DNA from: Cotesia glomerata
Lineage: Eukaryota > Arthropoda > Insecta > Hymenoptera > Braconidae
Assembly (NCBI RefSeq): GCF_020080835.1
Contig: NC_058161.1
Location: 20,635,603 to 20,699,602, forward strand
Length of the DNA: 64,000 nt
Direction of reading: 5' to 3'
The notes beneath the pieces were generated by a model. The model saw only the letters and a program-made list of their open reading frames with translations. It was not told where the DNA came from and ran no database searches. Of the stretch, positions 23,040 to 33,949 are shown piece after piece. The position numbers were made by a program, and so were the translations under genes. Within the stretch, counting starts at the first letter, position 1; each line of letters starts with the position of its first letter.

Positions 23040-23043
23040 TTAA

Positions 23044-24025
23044 GATGTAAAATTTTTACTTCATAGCATACCATCTACACTAATCGTCTTTTAAGTAATA
23101 TCTGGAGTCATCTCCAGTATCTGGGATGTGGTTGGACTGAACCGACACTGGTATTACCGAGTCACGAGCTCATCTTGGTAACCTTACGATCCAATAAATT
23201 CAAAGCCCCTTCATTTCGAATCAGAAATCCCTTCTTCTAGCAGCAAAAGCAATTGATCTCATTTTTGGAATCTGCCCTTTAAGACAGCCTCAAAATTATC
23301 TGTGACTTGATCCTCTGTTTATAGTCCAGTGATGATGATGATGATGATGATGATGATGGTCCTGATCGCTGGAGGAGTTTAATATGCAAGGTAGGAATGA
23401 CTTAAGTCGACTGAGGATCAGCAGTAACCGCTTTTTAAGTAATATCTGGAGTCATCTGGATGTAGTTGTATTTAACCGACACTGGTATTGCCAAGTCACG
23501 AGCTCATCTTGGTAACCTTAGGACATATTCCTCTCATTGTGCTGAGACCGGTAGAGCGCGTGTTCGGGAAGTATGCGATGCTAAAGTGAGTTTATTCTCC
23601 TATCTTTGCAGAGTCTTCTTTCTATTCCTATTTCTATTCCTATTCCTTGTACCGGGTCTTTTGTCCTCTACTTAAGTCGGGGCTCTATTCTACAGTCTCA
23701 GGTCTCAACTCAGGTTCTCGAAGAGTGTGGGCGCTTTGTCTCTGTCGCCTACTCGTACCCGGTTTCTATTCCGTCCGAGTATCTCATCTTTGTAAGAAGT
23801 CGTTGCCAACCACACAATAACCACTGGGAAATCAACTATGACTCTGTTAAGATCATGTACCAACATTTCTCGAATGCTTAATCGAGTCGTGTGTTGCTTT
23901 TGTACAGAGTACCTGGTTTTATTGCCGGAATTTGAGTTCTTTCCTTTTTTTTTCTTTAATTGCGAGTTTTTTTTTTTTTTTTTTAACGTGCGTAGTTTAG
24001 AAAAAAATATTACTCGATTTCTATA
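23044..24025. other. Unique stretch with a local duplication
   Basis: About 100 bp at 23083-23192 is duplicated at 23425-23523; shared pieces are TAATATCTGGAGTCATCT and CACGAGCTCATCTTGGTAAC. An ATG-triplet microsatellite lies between them. The short frames at 23466-24032 are not supported. Confidence 0.6.
23331..23358. repeat. (GAT)n microsatellite
   Basis: Nine GAT units. Confidence 0.95.
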
Positions 24026-24411
24026 TACATAATTAAGAATGACCTTGTATCTTGAGAATTCTTGACGTTTTTAAAGATATAAGCTCACTCCGACATTACT
24101 CTCATCAAGACCTTTAATTTGAGTACCCACATCAATTTTTCATATATTTTATATATTTATATATATTATATATATATGTATATATGAAAAATATATCAAA
24201 CATGCAAGTAGGTACTCAAATGAAAGCTCTTGATGAGTGTTACATTAGGATAAGCTTATATCTTCAAAATATATATTATATATATTAAATAATTAAGAAA
24301 TGACCTTGTATCTTGTGAAATATTGACATTTTTAAAGATATAAACTAATCCCGATGTTAGACTCATCGAGACCTTTCATTTGAGTACCCACATCAATTTT
24401 TCATATATTTA

Positions 24412-24499
<88 letters not shown>

Positions 24500-24942
24500 G
24501 AAAAATATATAAAAAATGCAAGTGGGTACTAAAATGAAAGCTCTTGATGAGTATAACATCGGAATAAGCTTATATCTTTAAAACATATATTATATAATTA
24601 AGAAGTGACCTTGTATCTTGTGAACTATTGACATTTTTAAAGATATAAGCTCATCCCAACATTACTCTCATCAAGACCTTTCATTTGAGCATCCACATCA
24701 ATTTTTCATATATTTATATATATTATGTATATTATATATATGTAGATATGAAAAATATATCAAAAATGTAAGTGGGTACTCAAATAAAAGCTCTTGATGA
24801 ATATAACGTCGAGATGAGCTTATATCTTTAAAAACGTCAATATTTAGCAAATTACAGTGCAATTTAACAAATGTCATTATTCAATAAAACAAAATTTTAT
24901 TAATTTATAGCTCACAAGTCACGGCAGTCACATAGTTGCTAG
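24026..24942 (+). mobile_element. HEL copy b: Helitron-like, three tandem units
   Basis: Three palindromic units start near 24030, 24290 and 24597, each introduced by AATTAAGAARTGACCTTGTA. The 3' end is CACAAGTCACGGCAGTCAC, a shortened hairpin and CTAG at 24939-24942 followed by T. The 5' TCTATATTATT terminus is missing. The second unit has an expanded (TA)n centre (24421-24491). Confidence 0.75.
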
Positions 24943-25950
24943 TTTTAATTACTCAAAAGATTTTTTTAGAAATAAATAAAATACTAGACTAAAAATTAAA
25001 TTTTGTTAAATAATTTGTACTCAAAGCAGAAAATTTAGATCGGAATGTTATCCTTAATTTCTTAATTCAATTATTCCGGATCAAAGGTAATTTCTTTTTT
25101 TTAAATAGAATGCCAAAGTTTAATGAAACCCATGGATTTATTAAATTAACTGCAATTAAAATGGAATTTATCCGTTATTAAAATTTCATCAAATAAAAAA
25201 TATTTTTTATTTAAAAATAAAAATAAAATATTATTTATAAAAATAAGAACTGAATTTATCAGCAATCAAAGTAGAGAGAGTTATCTTACGGGTCTTACTT
25301 GGTCTCACCCCATACTATTGTATTACCCATAGCTGCAACAAAGAGTATAGAGGCTGTTGTCTAGAGACTACAGCAATATAGAGACAATATTCCTGATACC
25401 GTTATTCCCGGTATCTCAAATACACATCCGATATCCGAGCCCTCGATATTTCCTCGAGCGTTAGAGTTACCAGTCGGCTAGTCAACGATCGTCTGCTAAT
25501 ATAAGTCCCACGGAGTAGATAGGAGAGTAGAGAGTACGAATATAAGCCCCGGGCGGCTTTAAATCCTTGAGTACATACATACAATAAAAGTAAACTTACT
25601 TTTTCTTTCTGTTATCTTCCTTCTATGCTAGGTATTTAATTAAATTATAATTATGATTGAAAATAAGAGGATGATAAAAGAGGGGCTGGTAAAAAAAAAA
25701 GTAAGAAACAATTTAAGTAAATTACATAAAGTGTATATAGGTCAAAGTTGACAAAGATGGATCATGACACTAAAGTGAGTTTAGAAGAGTTTCTCGGTAG
25801 TTATAATTAAACTTCTTTAAATGTTTCATTTAGATACTGTATTAACTTTTTAGCGTTTTAATTTTATTATTTAATACAAGACTTAACTTAAACTTTTATA
25901 ATTTTATTTTTATAAACATTTCATTAATTAACATTAGTCATTTTTATTTT
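24943..25950. other. Unannotated stretch
   Basis: AT-rich, then GC-richer at 25270-25570. Short frames only. A very short minus-strand exon-like piece (about 25305-25339) lies between a good acceptor and donor but is too small to call. Confidence 0.4.
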
Positions 25951-26064
25951 TTAAGGAGATCCAAGTATCCTTCTAGTGTAAAGAATGTCTATAAAAAAAT
26001 AATACTTTTGTAATTTTTAAATTAATTAATAACATTTTTGAGAAAATTTCCGATAAATTTACTC

Positions 26065-26350
26065 ATCTGATTAAGGAATTGAGAAAAATTTTGTCGTCAG
26101 GATACATAATTAAGAAACGACCTTGTATCTTGTGAACTATTGACATTTTTTAAGATATAAGCTCATCCCGATGTTACACTCATCGAGAGCTTTCATTTGA
26201 GTACCCACATCAATTTTTCATATATTTTATATATTTATGTATATTATACATATGTATATATGAAAAATATATCAAAAATGCGAGTGGGTACTCAAATAAA
26301 AGCTCTTGATGAGTATAACATCGGGATGAGCTTATATCTTCAAAATATAT
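26065..26350 (+). mobile_element. HEL copy c: 5' end plus one unit
   Basis: It starts TCTGATTAAGGAATTGAG directly after ...AAATTTACTCA. In the D copy at 52515 the same host sequence reads TTTACTCATTAAAT (inverted), so the Helitron began exactly between A and T. One palindromic unit follows and is cut off where family B copy 3 starts. The 3' end is missing. Confidence 0.75.
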
Positions 26351-27396
26351 GAATCGTTTATTTGAGAAACACCATAAGTCATATTTTTTTCGAATTAGGG
26401 TTTATTGCATTTTTCGGTTCTTTGAATTTCCCTTCACTTATACCAGCACCAAAAAATATTAAATCCGTATGCAAAACCTAACCAATCGGTCGATATAAAT
26501 CTCGTTTAGTTGAGAAACCCTATAAGTTAGTGACATAGGGTTTTTCGAATAAACATTCAATTTCAAATTTCAAAAAATGAATTTCTTTTTGTTTTTTCTT
26601 TTTCAAAAAAACTTCTTCTGAGTAGAAAAATTAATTTCAATGCAAAATACTTAAATTTTAATCATTTTTCCAGTATGGGTTTGAAAAAATTAAATTAAAT
26701 TATTGTTTTATTGTTTGATGTGATTTCACTGACTTTAATTTAAAAATAATTGATTATTAGATAATTAGAAAGTAAATTTACTGTTAAATACTTGAATTTT
26801 AATGAGTTTTACAATATTCGCTTGATGGATGAAAAATTAAAAATATGTTATTTTATTGTTGACTCTGATTTAACTGATTTAAATTTTTAAATTAATGATA
26901 GCCAAATAAAAATATATTATATTTACTGTTAAATATTTTGATTTGAATAATTTTTGCAATTTTACTTTTATAAAGTTAGATTGTAATAAATTAAAATGTT
27001 GTTTTATTGTTGACTCTCAGTTGACTAATTTAAAATTAAAAATAGATGATTTATTATAATTTTCGTTAGTTGTAGTTCCAATACATATTTTGTACTATAT
27101 TTTATAAATATAATAAATAATTGACGGAGAAAAATGAATAAATTAATGATTTTATTACTATTTTGTTCGTTTTGATGAGAAACCCCATAAGTCAATCAAC
27201 TTCAAATCATTATTATGAATAGTAGTAATTAACAATTAAATTTTTTCATGCTCGAATATTTTTTCGGGATACTAACATTATTATTATTCATCATTGGTTC
27301 ATGATGTTAATGCAAACTTGACCGAGAAAAATGGTTTTTGCTTCGCCTGAAAAATTTAGTATTTTTGACTTATGGGGTTTCTCAAATAAACGATTC
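26351..27396 (+). mobile_element. Family B copy 3
   Basis: Full-length, with ends GAATCGTTTATTTGAGAAAC and its inverse. Flanking bases are ATAT and AATT, so no clean 4-bp duplication. One side abuts HEL and the other abuts family D, which implies a deletion at this junction. Confidence 0.85.
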
Positions 27397-27517
27397 AATT
27401 ATGTGATTAAATATCCCGGAAACCTACTGTTTTTTAATTTTTTTATAATTTATTACGTAAATTGAATTTACAAATTTTCAGGAAGTTTTAAAAATTTGCC
27501 TGCGTGGATCTCCTTAA

Positions 27518-28271
27518 GTTAAACTCCTGCAGCGATGACTACGAGGATCGATAAGGAGTAAATTAAGGCCCATAATCCTGTCCTCGGCTCAGCCAGTTAG
27601 TTTATATAAGAATGTGTTTCTCCTGGGTAACAGTGTCAAAGATAGCTATAAACTTTAATACATTACAGATGAGAAAGGAGTTAGAGTCTGAACAAACAGT
27701 AAAACTACTAGCGGGGTTGTTACGAGTTGAGGTTTTATATCTTTCTCCCGATAGAGGGAAGCGAGTTTATATACCTGATGCTCTCTCCCGGTTGATTCAT
27801 CGCCGGTATCTGGTACTTTATGTCCTGGTGTTGATATCGAGGGCGAGTAATTCCGGTCCAGCCCCCAACAGGAGGGATTTTATGCTAAGCAGCGGTACTA
27901 ACCCGTGTCTCTCGTTAGATTCTTAGATGGTAAGGTTATTCTGGGAGTGAGAGTGAGGGTGGGCTTTTTTATGCTCCAGGGATGACAGTAGTGTATGGTG
28001 ATCCACTGGGATCAGGCTCCAGATGGAGATGGGAGATAAGAGTCAGATTCAGTGATAATATCGAATATCGGGACTAGACTACCGGGTTTTATGACCGGAA
28101 GGTATTCCTAGATTTGCTTGGACCTTTTTTTTACATTATATATACTCTTTCACGATCTGTATCGGTTGTTTATGGACGCCAGGGCTTAATCATTTTGTTA
28201 TTACACCCTGCTCATCGTTATGTAAGAGTTTCTATTTACTTTTTACTTTAGATAGTGATAAAATCGTTAAA
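27518..28271. other. Unannotated unique stretch
   Basis: GC-richer. The 104-codon frame at 27612-27926 has no recognisable domain and no splice or start support. Confidence 0.4.
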
Positions 28272-28892
28272 AATACTCTATTTTCAAATACATAATTAAG
28301 AAATTACCTTGTATCTTGTGAAATATTGACAATTTTAATGATATAAGCTCATATTGATGTTACACTCATCGAGACCTTTCATTTGACTACCCACATCAAT
28401 TTTTCATATATTTTATATATTTATGTATATTAAATATATGTATATATGAAAAATATATCAAATATGCATGTAGGTATTCAAATAAAAGCTCTTGATGAGT
28501 GTAACATTAGGATGAGCTTATATTTTTGAAATATACATTACATAATTGAGAAATGACCTCATATCTTGTGAACTATTGACATTTTTAAAGATATAAGCTC
28601 ATCCTGATGTTACACTCATCGAGACCTTTCATTTGAGTACCAGCATTAATTTTTCATATATTTTATATATTTATATATATTATATATATGTATATATGAA
28701 AAATATATCAAAAATGCAAATGGGTACTCAAATGAAAGCTCTTAATGAGTATAACATCGGGATGAGCTTATATCTTTAAAATCGTCAATATTTAAGAAAT
28801 TAGAGTGCAATTCAATAAAAATCATTATTTAATGAAACAAAATGTTCTTTATTTATATTTTCCAAGTCACATAATGACTGCAAGGTTGCCTG
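28272..28892 (+). mobile_element. HEL copy d: two tandem units
   Basis: Units start near 28290 and 28548. The 3' region has CAAGTCACATAATGACTGCAA then GGTTGCCTG, a decayed hairpin with CCTG in place of CTAG. The 5' terminus is not recognisable. It ends 39 bases before the exon candidate at 28932. Confidence 0.7.
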
Positions 28893-28931
28893 TTATTATT
28901 ATTAAATTTATTTCTTTTTAATTATTTACAG

Positions 28932-29017
28932 ATCAAAGGAATTCTTCCTTATTAATAGAAGCATCGGAGGAAGCTTTGAAGTCTAAAATACACACTCGAT
29001 TACTTGGACAATTATCG
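28932..29017 (+). CDS. Candidate internal coding exon, unknown protein
   Basis: This is the best protein-coding signal in the window. A T-rich tract ending TTTAATTATTTACAG precedes it and GTAAGT follows it, so both splice sites match the eukaryotic consensus. Of the three frames only one is open throughout: two bases that finish a codon, then 28 codons, leaving in phase 0. The peptide has SSLLIEASEEALKSK followed by IHTRLLGQLS, a charged and probably helical segment typical of real exons. I do not recognise the protein. Partner exons were not found, so the flanking introns would be long. HEL copy d ends just upstream, inside the presumed intron near the branch-point zone. An 86-base open stretch with two good sites can arise by chance, hence moderate confidence. 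Confidence 0.35.
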
Positions 29018-29843
29018 GTAAGTTAAAACTCAAAAATTTAAATTGAATTTTTCTTTGAAGTTTAATGACAATTACCGATGATGAAACTATTTATTATTAA
29101 TTAAAAACCATAAAAAAAAATAACAGAAGTATTTTAATTTTAATTTTAATTTAAAAAAAGTATAGCATTACGAACTAAGAGTTAGATATCTATCGTACAT
29201 GACTCGGTGATTTCTTTCATGGTTAAATTGTTTCTGTCATCGGCAGTACTCGGCTCTGGACTGCTCTTACAATACAACATAATATCAAACCAATTTTAAA
29301 TGGAACAGAGCAAAAAAACGCAAATCTATTACTTGAGTCAATAGCAATCGAGCCGACTTTAAATTATATTTATATTTATCTATAAATATAAATAAAGTTT
29401 ATACCAATAGAGATATTAATGGCGTAACTAATATCCGCAAAATAATATTATTTTTATTTTAGTTTATATTAAGTTAATATTAACTTTAAATAAACTTAAT
29501 AAAGCTATTTCCGGATGTTACTAACCGAACCCGTTTCTGGCTCTAACGAACGGTATTATTCGGCACAAATTCTTACAACATACCTTGCTTCGCTTCGACG
29601 CCTATCTAATTGTCAATTGTAAGTAATCGAATTCCAAAACAAGTGAGTCATTCGATTAAATAAATACTAATACTTATTAGTTATTACAATAAATTCAAAC
29701 AAATTTACCGGTGCTCTCGGCCGGTACTAATTGGATTCTAATTTTAGAAAAAGTGGGAGGCTTCTAACTATAATTATATGTAATTATATGTTAGAATTTT
29801 TGAGTTGAGGCGTGAGATAATTTTTTAAATTATTACTTTTGAA
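29018..29843. other. Presumed intron or intergenic stretch
   Basis: AT-rich. A second, weaker coding-like piece at 29515-29618 opens with ATG and ends before GTAAGT; it has an in-frame stop four codons upstream and no good acceptor. Confidence 0.35.
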
Positions 29844-30088
29844 TCTATATTATTAAGAGAGTAAAAAAAATTTTGTGGTCGGTGTATTTATATGATAAAT
29901 ATTTGGAAATTCTCTATTTCTAGATACATAATTAAGAAATGACCTTGTATCTCATGAACTAATGACATTTTTGGAGATATAAGATCATCCCGATGTTACC
30001 GGGAATACACTCATCAAGACCTTTCATTTGAGTACCCACATCAATTTTTCATATATTTTATATATTTATATTTATTAATATATATGTA

Positions 30089-30371
30089 TTAGGGTGTTCC
30101 AAAATGTAACTTCCGTGGAGAACCTTTTAAAATTGAAAATTTGAGTTCCATTTTTAACAGCAGCTGTGTTTGGGCATTTCCTGAGATACTTCGGGGTGAG
30201 AGGATTCATTTGATTATTTATAGGATTTTTAACAGGAGATGTAATTGGACACTTCCGGCCAAATTTCGAATTTTCACCGGAAATGCCCAAACGTAGCCTC
30301 TGTTAAAAGCGGAACTCGAAATTTCAATTTTAAAAGGTTCTCCACGGGAGTTGCATTTTGGCACACCCTAA
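30089..30371. mobile_element. Mariner-type MITE with long palindromic ends
   Basis: TTAGGGTGTTCCAAAATG and the inverse CATTTTGGCACACCCTAA are the tips. The inverted repeat runs about 47 bases, through GTGGAGAACCTTTTAAAATT. Flanked by TA at 30087-30088 and 30372-30373. 283 bp, inside HEL copy e. The short frames inside are translations of the inverted repeats. Confidence 0.8.
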
Positions 30372-30989
30372 TATGTATATATGAAAAATATATCAAAAAT
30401 GTATGTGGGTACTCAAATGAAATCTCTTGAAGAGTGTAATATCAGGATGAGCTTATATTTTTGAAATATTTATTATATATATTACATAATTAAGAAATGA
30501 CATTGTATCTCGTGAACTATAAACATTTTTGAAGATATAAGCTCATCCCGATGTTACACTCATCGAGACCTTTGATTAGAGTACCCACATCAATTTTTCA
30601 TATATTTTATATATATTACATGTATCTATATATGAAAAATATATCAAAAATGCATGTGGGTACTCAAATGAAAGCTTTTAATTAGTGTAACATCGGGATG
30701 AACTTATTTCTTTAAAAATGTCAGTAATTAAGAACTGACATTGCTATCTTGTCAACTAATGATATTTTTGAAGATATAAGCTCATCTCGATCTCACTCTC
30801 AATGAGACCTTTCATTTGAGTACCCACATTAATTTTTCATATATTTTATATATTTATGTATATTATATATATAAATATATGAGAAATATATCAGAAATGC
30901 ATGTAGGTACTCAAATAAAAGCTCTCAATGAGTATTACTTCGGGATGAGCTTATATTTTAAAAATATACGTTATATATATATATATGTA

Positions 30990-31785
30990 TATACTAGCTG
31001 TTACTCACCCACTCTGCTGGGCGCTTTATAGAATTGCATTTTAGATCTAGACTTGAAATTTAATTAGAGTATTGTTTTGACTTACACAGATTCCCAATTC
31101 TGTCAAATTGGCATGCACCTTTTATTCATGTAATTCTAGCTATAATATTCATTGTAACTTTAAATTTGCAATCATTATACCATTTCCGTGTCTTTCTTAT
31201 AAAAATGAATAATAATTAATATGAAAAAAAAAATTTTTTAAAGAGCATTGAAAGTTTCAGTTAAAGAAATTGCAGGTCTCATAAGTGAATAAATCTGCCT
31301 AGTATATAAACATAACCAATCGAATTAAAAAATTTATTTTAAACAAATAAATAATTTATTTTCAACAAAAATTCATAATTTCTAAGTCAAAAAAATATAG
31401 GTTTCGGATGATATGTGCATACAGGTTGATAATAATAAAGCAGAAAATTTTGAAAGAAGCTTTGAAAGGCAGATTAACAGTGCGATTTGAAAGAAAAGTT
31501 AAAAGGCAGATCAATACTGTGATGAAAAATAAATTTGAAGGCAGTAAATAGAGAGAGGCAGTAATACTGTGATGAAAAAAATTGTAAAAGGCAGTTCTTA
31601 CTGTTGAACAATGTAACAAATCTATCTAATTATCCATAGATTCCGAATAAGTAATTACCAACATATCATATACTAAAACCTTCTTGGAAACACACTGCAT
31701 TCTATGGTATAAGTATTATTCCGATCGGTTCAGTAGTTTTCATAATATAACCGAACAAAAATACCGACTCTCCATTTATTATTAT
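30990..31785. mobile_element. Nested insert with retroelement-like ends
   Basis: The left edge CTAGCTGTTACTCACCCACT and the right edge GGTTCAGTAGTTTTCATAAT, ending TTTATTATTATAG, resemble the ends of a widespread class of arthropod repeats. From memory I cannot place it in a superfamily. It interrupts HEL copy e. The inside contains a minisatellite (31438-31610). No reverse transcriptase frame. Confidence 0.45.
31438..31610 (+). repeat. Minisatellite with AAGGCAG...ACTGTGATGAAA units
   Basis: Four to five imperfect units of about 35-55 bp, each carrying GGCAG followed by an AATACTGTGATGAAAAA-like part. Confidence 0.7.
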
Positions 31786-31988
31786 AGATGGAAAATATAT
31801 CAAAAATGCATGTGGGTACTCAAATGAAAGCTCTTGACGAGTGTAAGCTCGGGATGAGCTTATATCTTTAAAATCGTAAATATTTAAGAAAATACAGTGC
31901 AATTTTCCAAAATTCACTATTTAATAAAATTTAATTTATTTCTATTTGACAAGTCAAGGCAGTCACATAGTGACTGCAAAGTTTCTAG

Positions 31989-33023
31989 TTTATATTAATG
32001 ATTTTTTGAATAAAATCTAACTCATTAAAGTAAATAATTCTTTCAACAAGCAACAATTGTCTCGCAATAGCAAATAGTCGATACAAAAAGGGAGTCGTAA
32101 ATAGGTAAAGAATAGAATGAAATCGAATAGAAATGTAATGGATATAAAAATAGTCTACAAAAGAGAAGTTGTCTATTTCTTAGGATGAGACGTAGAAGTA
32201 TATAAGCAGTCAGTATATAATCCCGTATAAGGTGTCTAGGTGATTAACAGCTCGGCAGATATGCCGCTGGGGATGGATAATTGTCGGTAAATGTTGAAAC
32301 GCGTAACGAGACCGGAATCGTAGTTACGTTTTCTGTTTGTGTATATCATCCTGTAGTTTATTTTATTGGTAGTTGTGTGGAGTAAAACGTAAAGAGAATC
32401 AACTGTTTTCCAGAGTTTGTTTCTCTTCCCCGTTGAGGCGAGTGTAGAATCCATGTAGATGCAGATTCAGATACATCCAACATACAGTAGAGAGTACAGC
32501 CTCCAACTACAGATCCTGATTTCTATTTCGATGTAGTGACCAGTTCAGTTTTAGAGTTTTGTTTTAAACAGCAAAAGAGAATACTATATACACTGTAGCT
32601 TTGTCTGTATGTGTGGATATGTGTGATGTGGACGCCCAATATAATGGAAATGCGCAAGGGAATGAACACCAACAGAACACCAACTTGCTGGAATAAATCC
32701 CAGTGCATTGCCGTTTCACTGTTTATTTATATGTTGTGTGTATATCCCGAGTAGGAGGATATAGGCGCTATCACCTACTGCAGATTTTCCCTGTTGATGT
32801 TCATGTGGATATGTGTACATAGATGTGGGATACCTGTGAGCTGGTCGGCTGGCTGGCAATGTACCAGGTGAACGCATGCTCATTCTGGCATGTCACGTCC
32901 TACCGGTAATCCGATTAAATCCAATTGCTAAACAAGACGTATCTATTAATTTATAAATTTGTTATTTGTTATCTTTCATTTTTATCAGACAACATAATAT
33001 TTATTTTTTGACAACCATAAAAA
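31989..33023. other. Unannotated unique stretch
   Basis: No repeat family. Minus-strand frames of 61-72 codons at 32236-32708 are unrecognised. Confidence 0.4.
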
Positions 33024-33222
33024 CTAGCAACCAGTCACTATGAAACTTCCGTGACTTGTGGGATATAAATAAATTTAATTTTGCTTTATTAAATAATGAA
33101 TATTGTTAAATTGTACTTTACTTCCTTAAATATTGATGTTTTTAAAGTTATAAGCTCATCCCGATGTTATACTCATTAAGAGCTTTCATTTGAGTACCCA
33201 CTTGCATTTTTGATATATTTTT

Positions 33223-33314
<92 letters not shown>

Positions 33315-33949
33315 ATGAAAAATTGATGTGGGTACTCAAATGAAAGGTCTTAATGAGTGTAATGTCACGGTGAGTTTATATCTTTAAAAATGTCAATAGT
33401 TCACGAAATACAAGCTAATTTCTTAAATATTGACGATTTTTAGGATATAAGCTCATCCCGATGTTACTGTCATCAAGAGCTTTCATTCGAGTACCCACAT
33501 GCATTTTTGATATATTTTTCATATATACTAATGACAAAAATGTTATTATCTTACAAGAAACAAGGTTATTTCTTAATTATGTAATATATATTTCAAAGAT
33601 ATAAGCTCATCTCGATGTTACACTTATCAAGAGCTTTCATTTGAGTACCCACTTACATTCTTGATATATTTTTTATATATTTATATATGTAATGTATATA
33701 AATATATGAAATATATGAAAAATTGATGCGGGTACTCAAATGAAAGCTCTCAATGAGTATAACATTGGGACGAGTTTATTTCTTCAAAAATGTCAATAGT
33801 TCACAAGATACAAGGTCATTTCTTAATTATGTAACTAGAGATGCATTTTCGAATTTAGCCTAAATACTTATTATCATAAATTGACTATTGGTGAGAATGA
33901 TATAAATACCTTGGCTACAAAATTCTGCTAATTCTTTTAATAATATAGA
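33024..33949 (-). mobile_element. HEL copy f: complete, inverted
   Basis: On the minus strand it starts TCTATATTATTAAAAGAA after A and ends in CTAG (33024-33027) followed by T. Three units, the first with an expanded (TA)n centre at 33227-33307. The terminal hairpin is decayed (AGTTTCATAGTGACTGG). Confidence 0.75.

Larger units (their letters stand above)
25955..27513 (-). mobile_element. Family D copy 2: deletion derivative interrupted by HEL and B
   Basis: It begins GGAGATCCAAG after TTAA (25951-25954) and ends GTGGATCTCC before TTAA (27514-27517). Both terminal parts match the copy at 51292-52621 inverted, but the satellite region is absent. The inside is occupied by HEL copy c and family B copy 3. 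Confidence 0.7.
29844..31988 (+). mobile_element. HEL copy e: complete Helitron-like element with two nested insertions
   Basis: 5' end TCTATATTATTAAGAG directly after A. 3' end GCAGTCACATAGTGACTGC, then AAAGTTT and CTAG (31985-31988) followed by T. Three palindromic units (from about 29925, 30480 and 30725) and a partial fourth. The first unit holds a mariner-type MITE (30089-30371). The third/fourth unit boundary holds an older retroelement-like insert (30990-31785). No Rep/helicase frame, so non-autonomous. Confidence 0.8.

Noticed and set aside
27612..27926. 104-codon frame containing YIPDALSRL, slightly reminiscent of a retroelement RNase H region
   Set aside because: The resemblance is a few residues only. 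Surrounding residues and neighbouring frames show no retroelement domains.
29515..29618. Second exon candidate ending at GTAAGT downstream of 28932-29017
   Set aside because: It needs its own ATG start because the upstream sequence has an in-frame stop and no acceptor, so it does not connect to the better exon.
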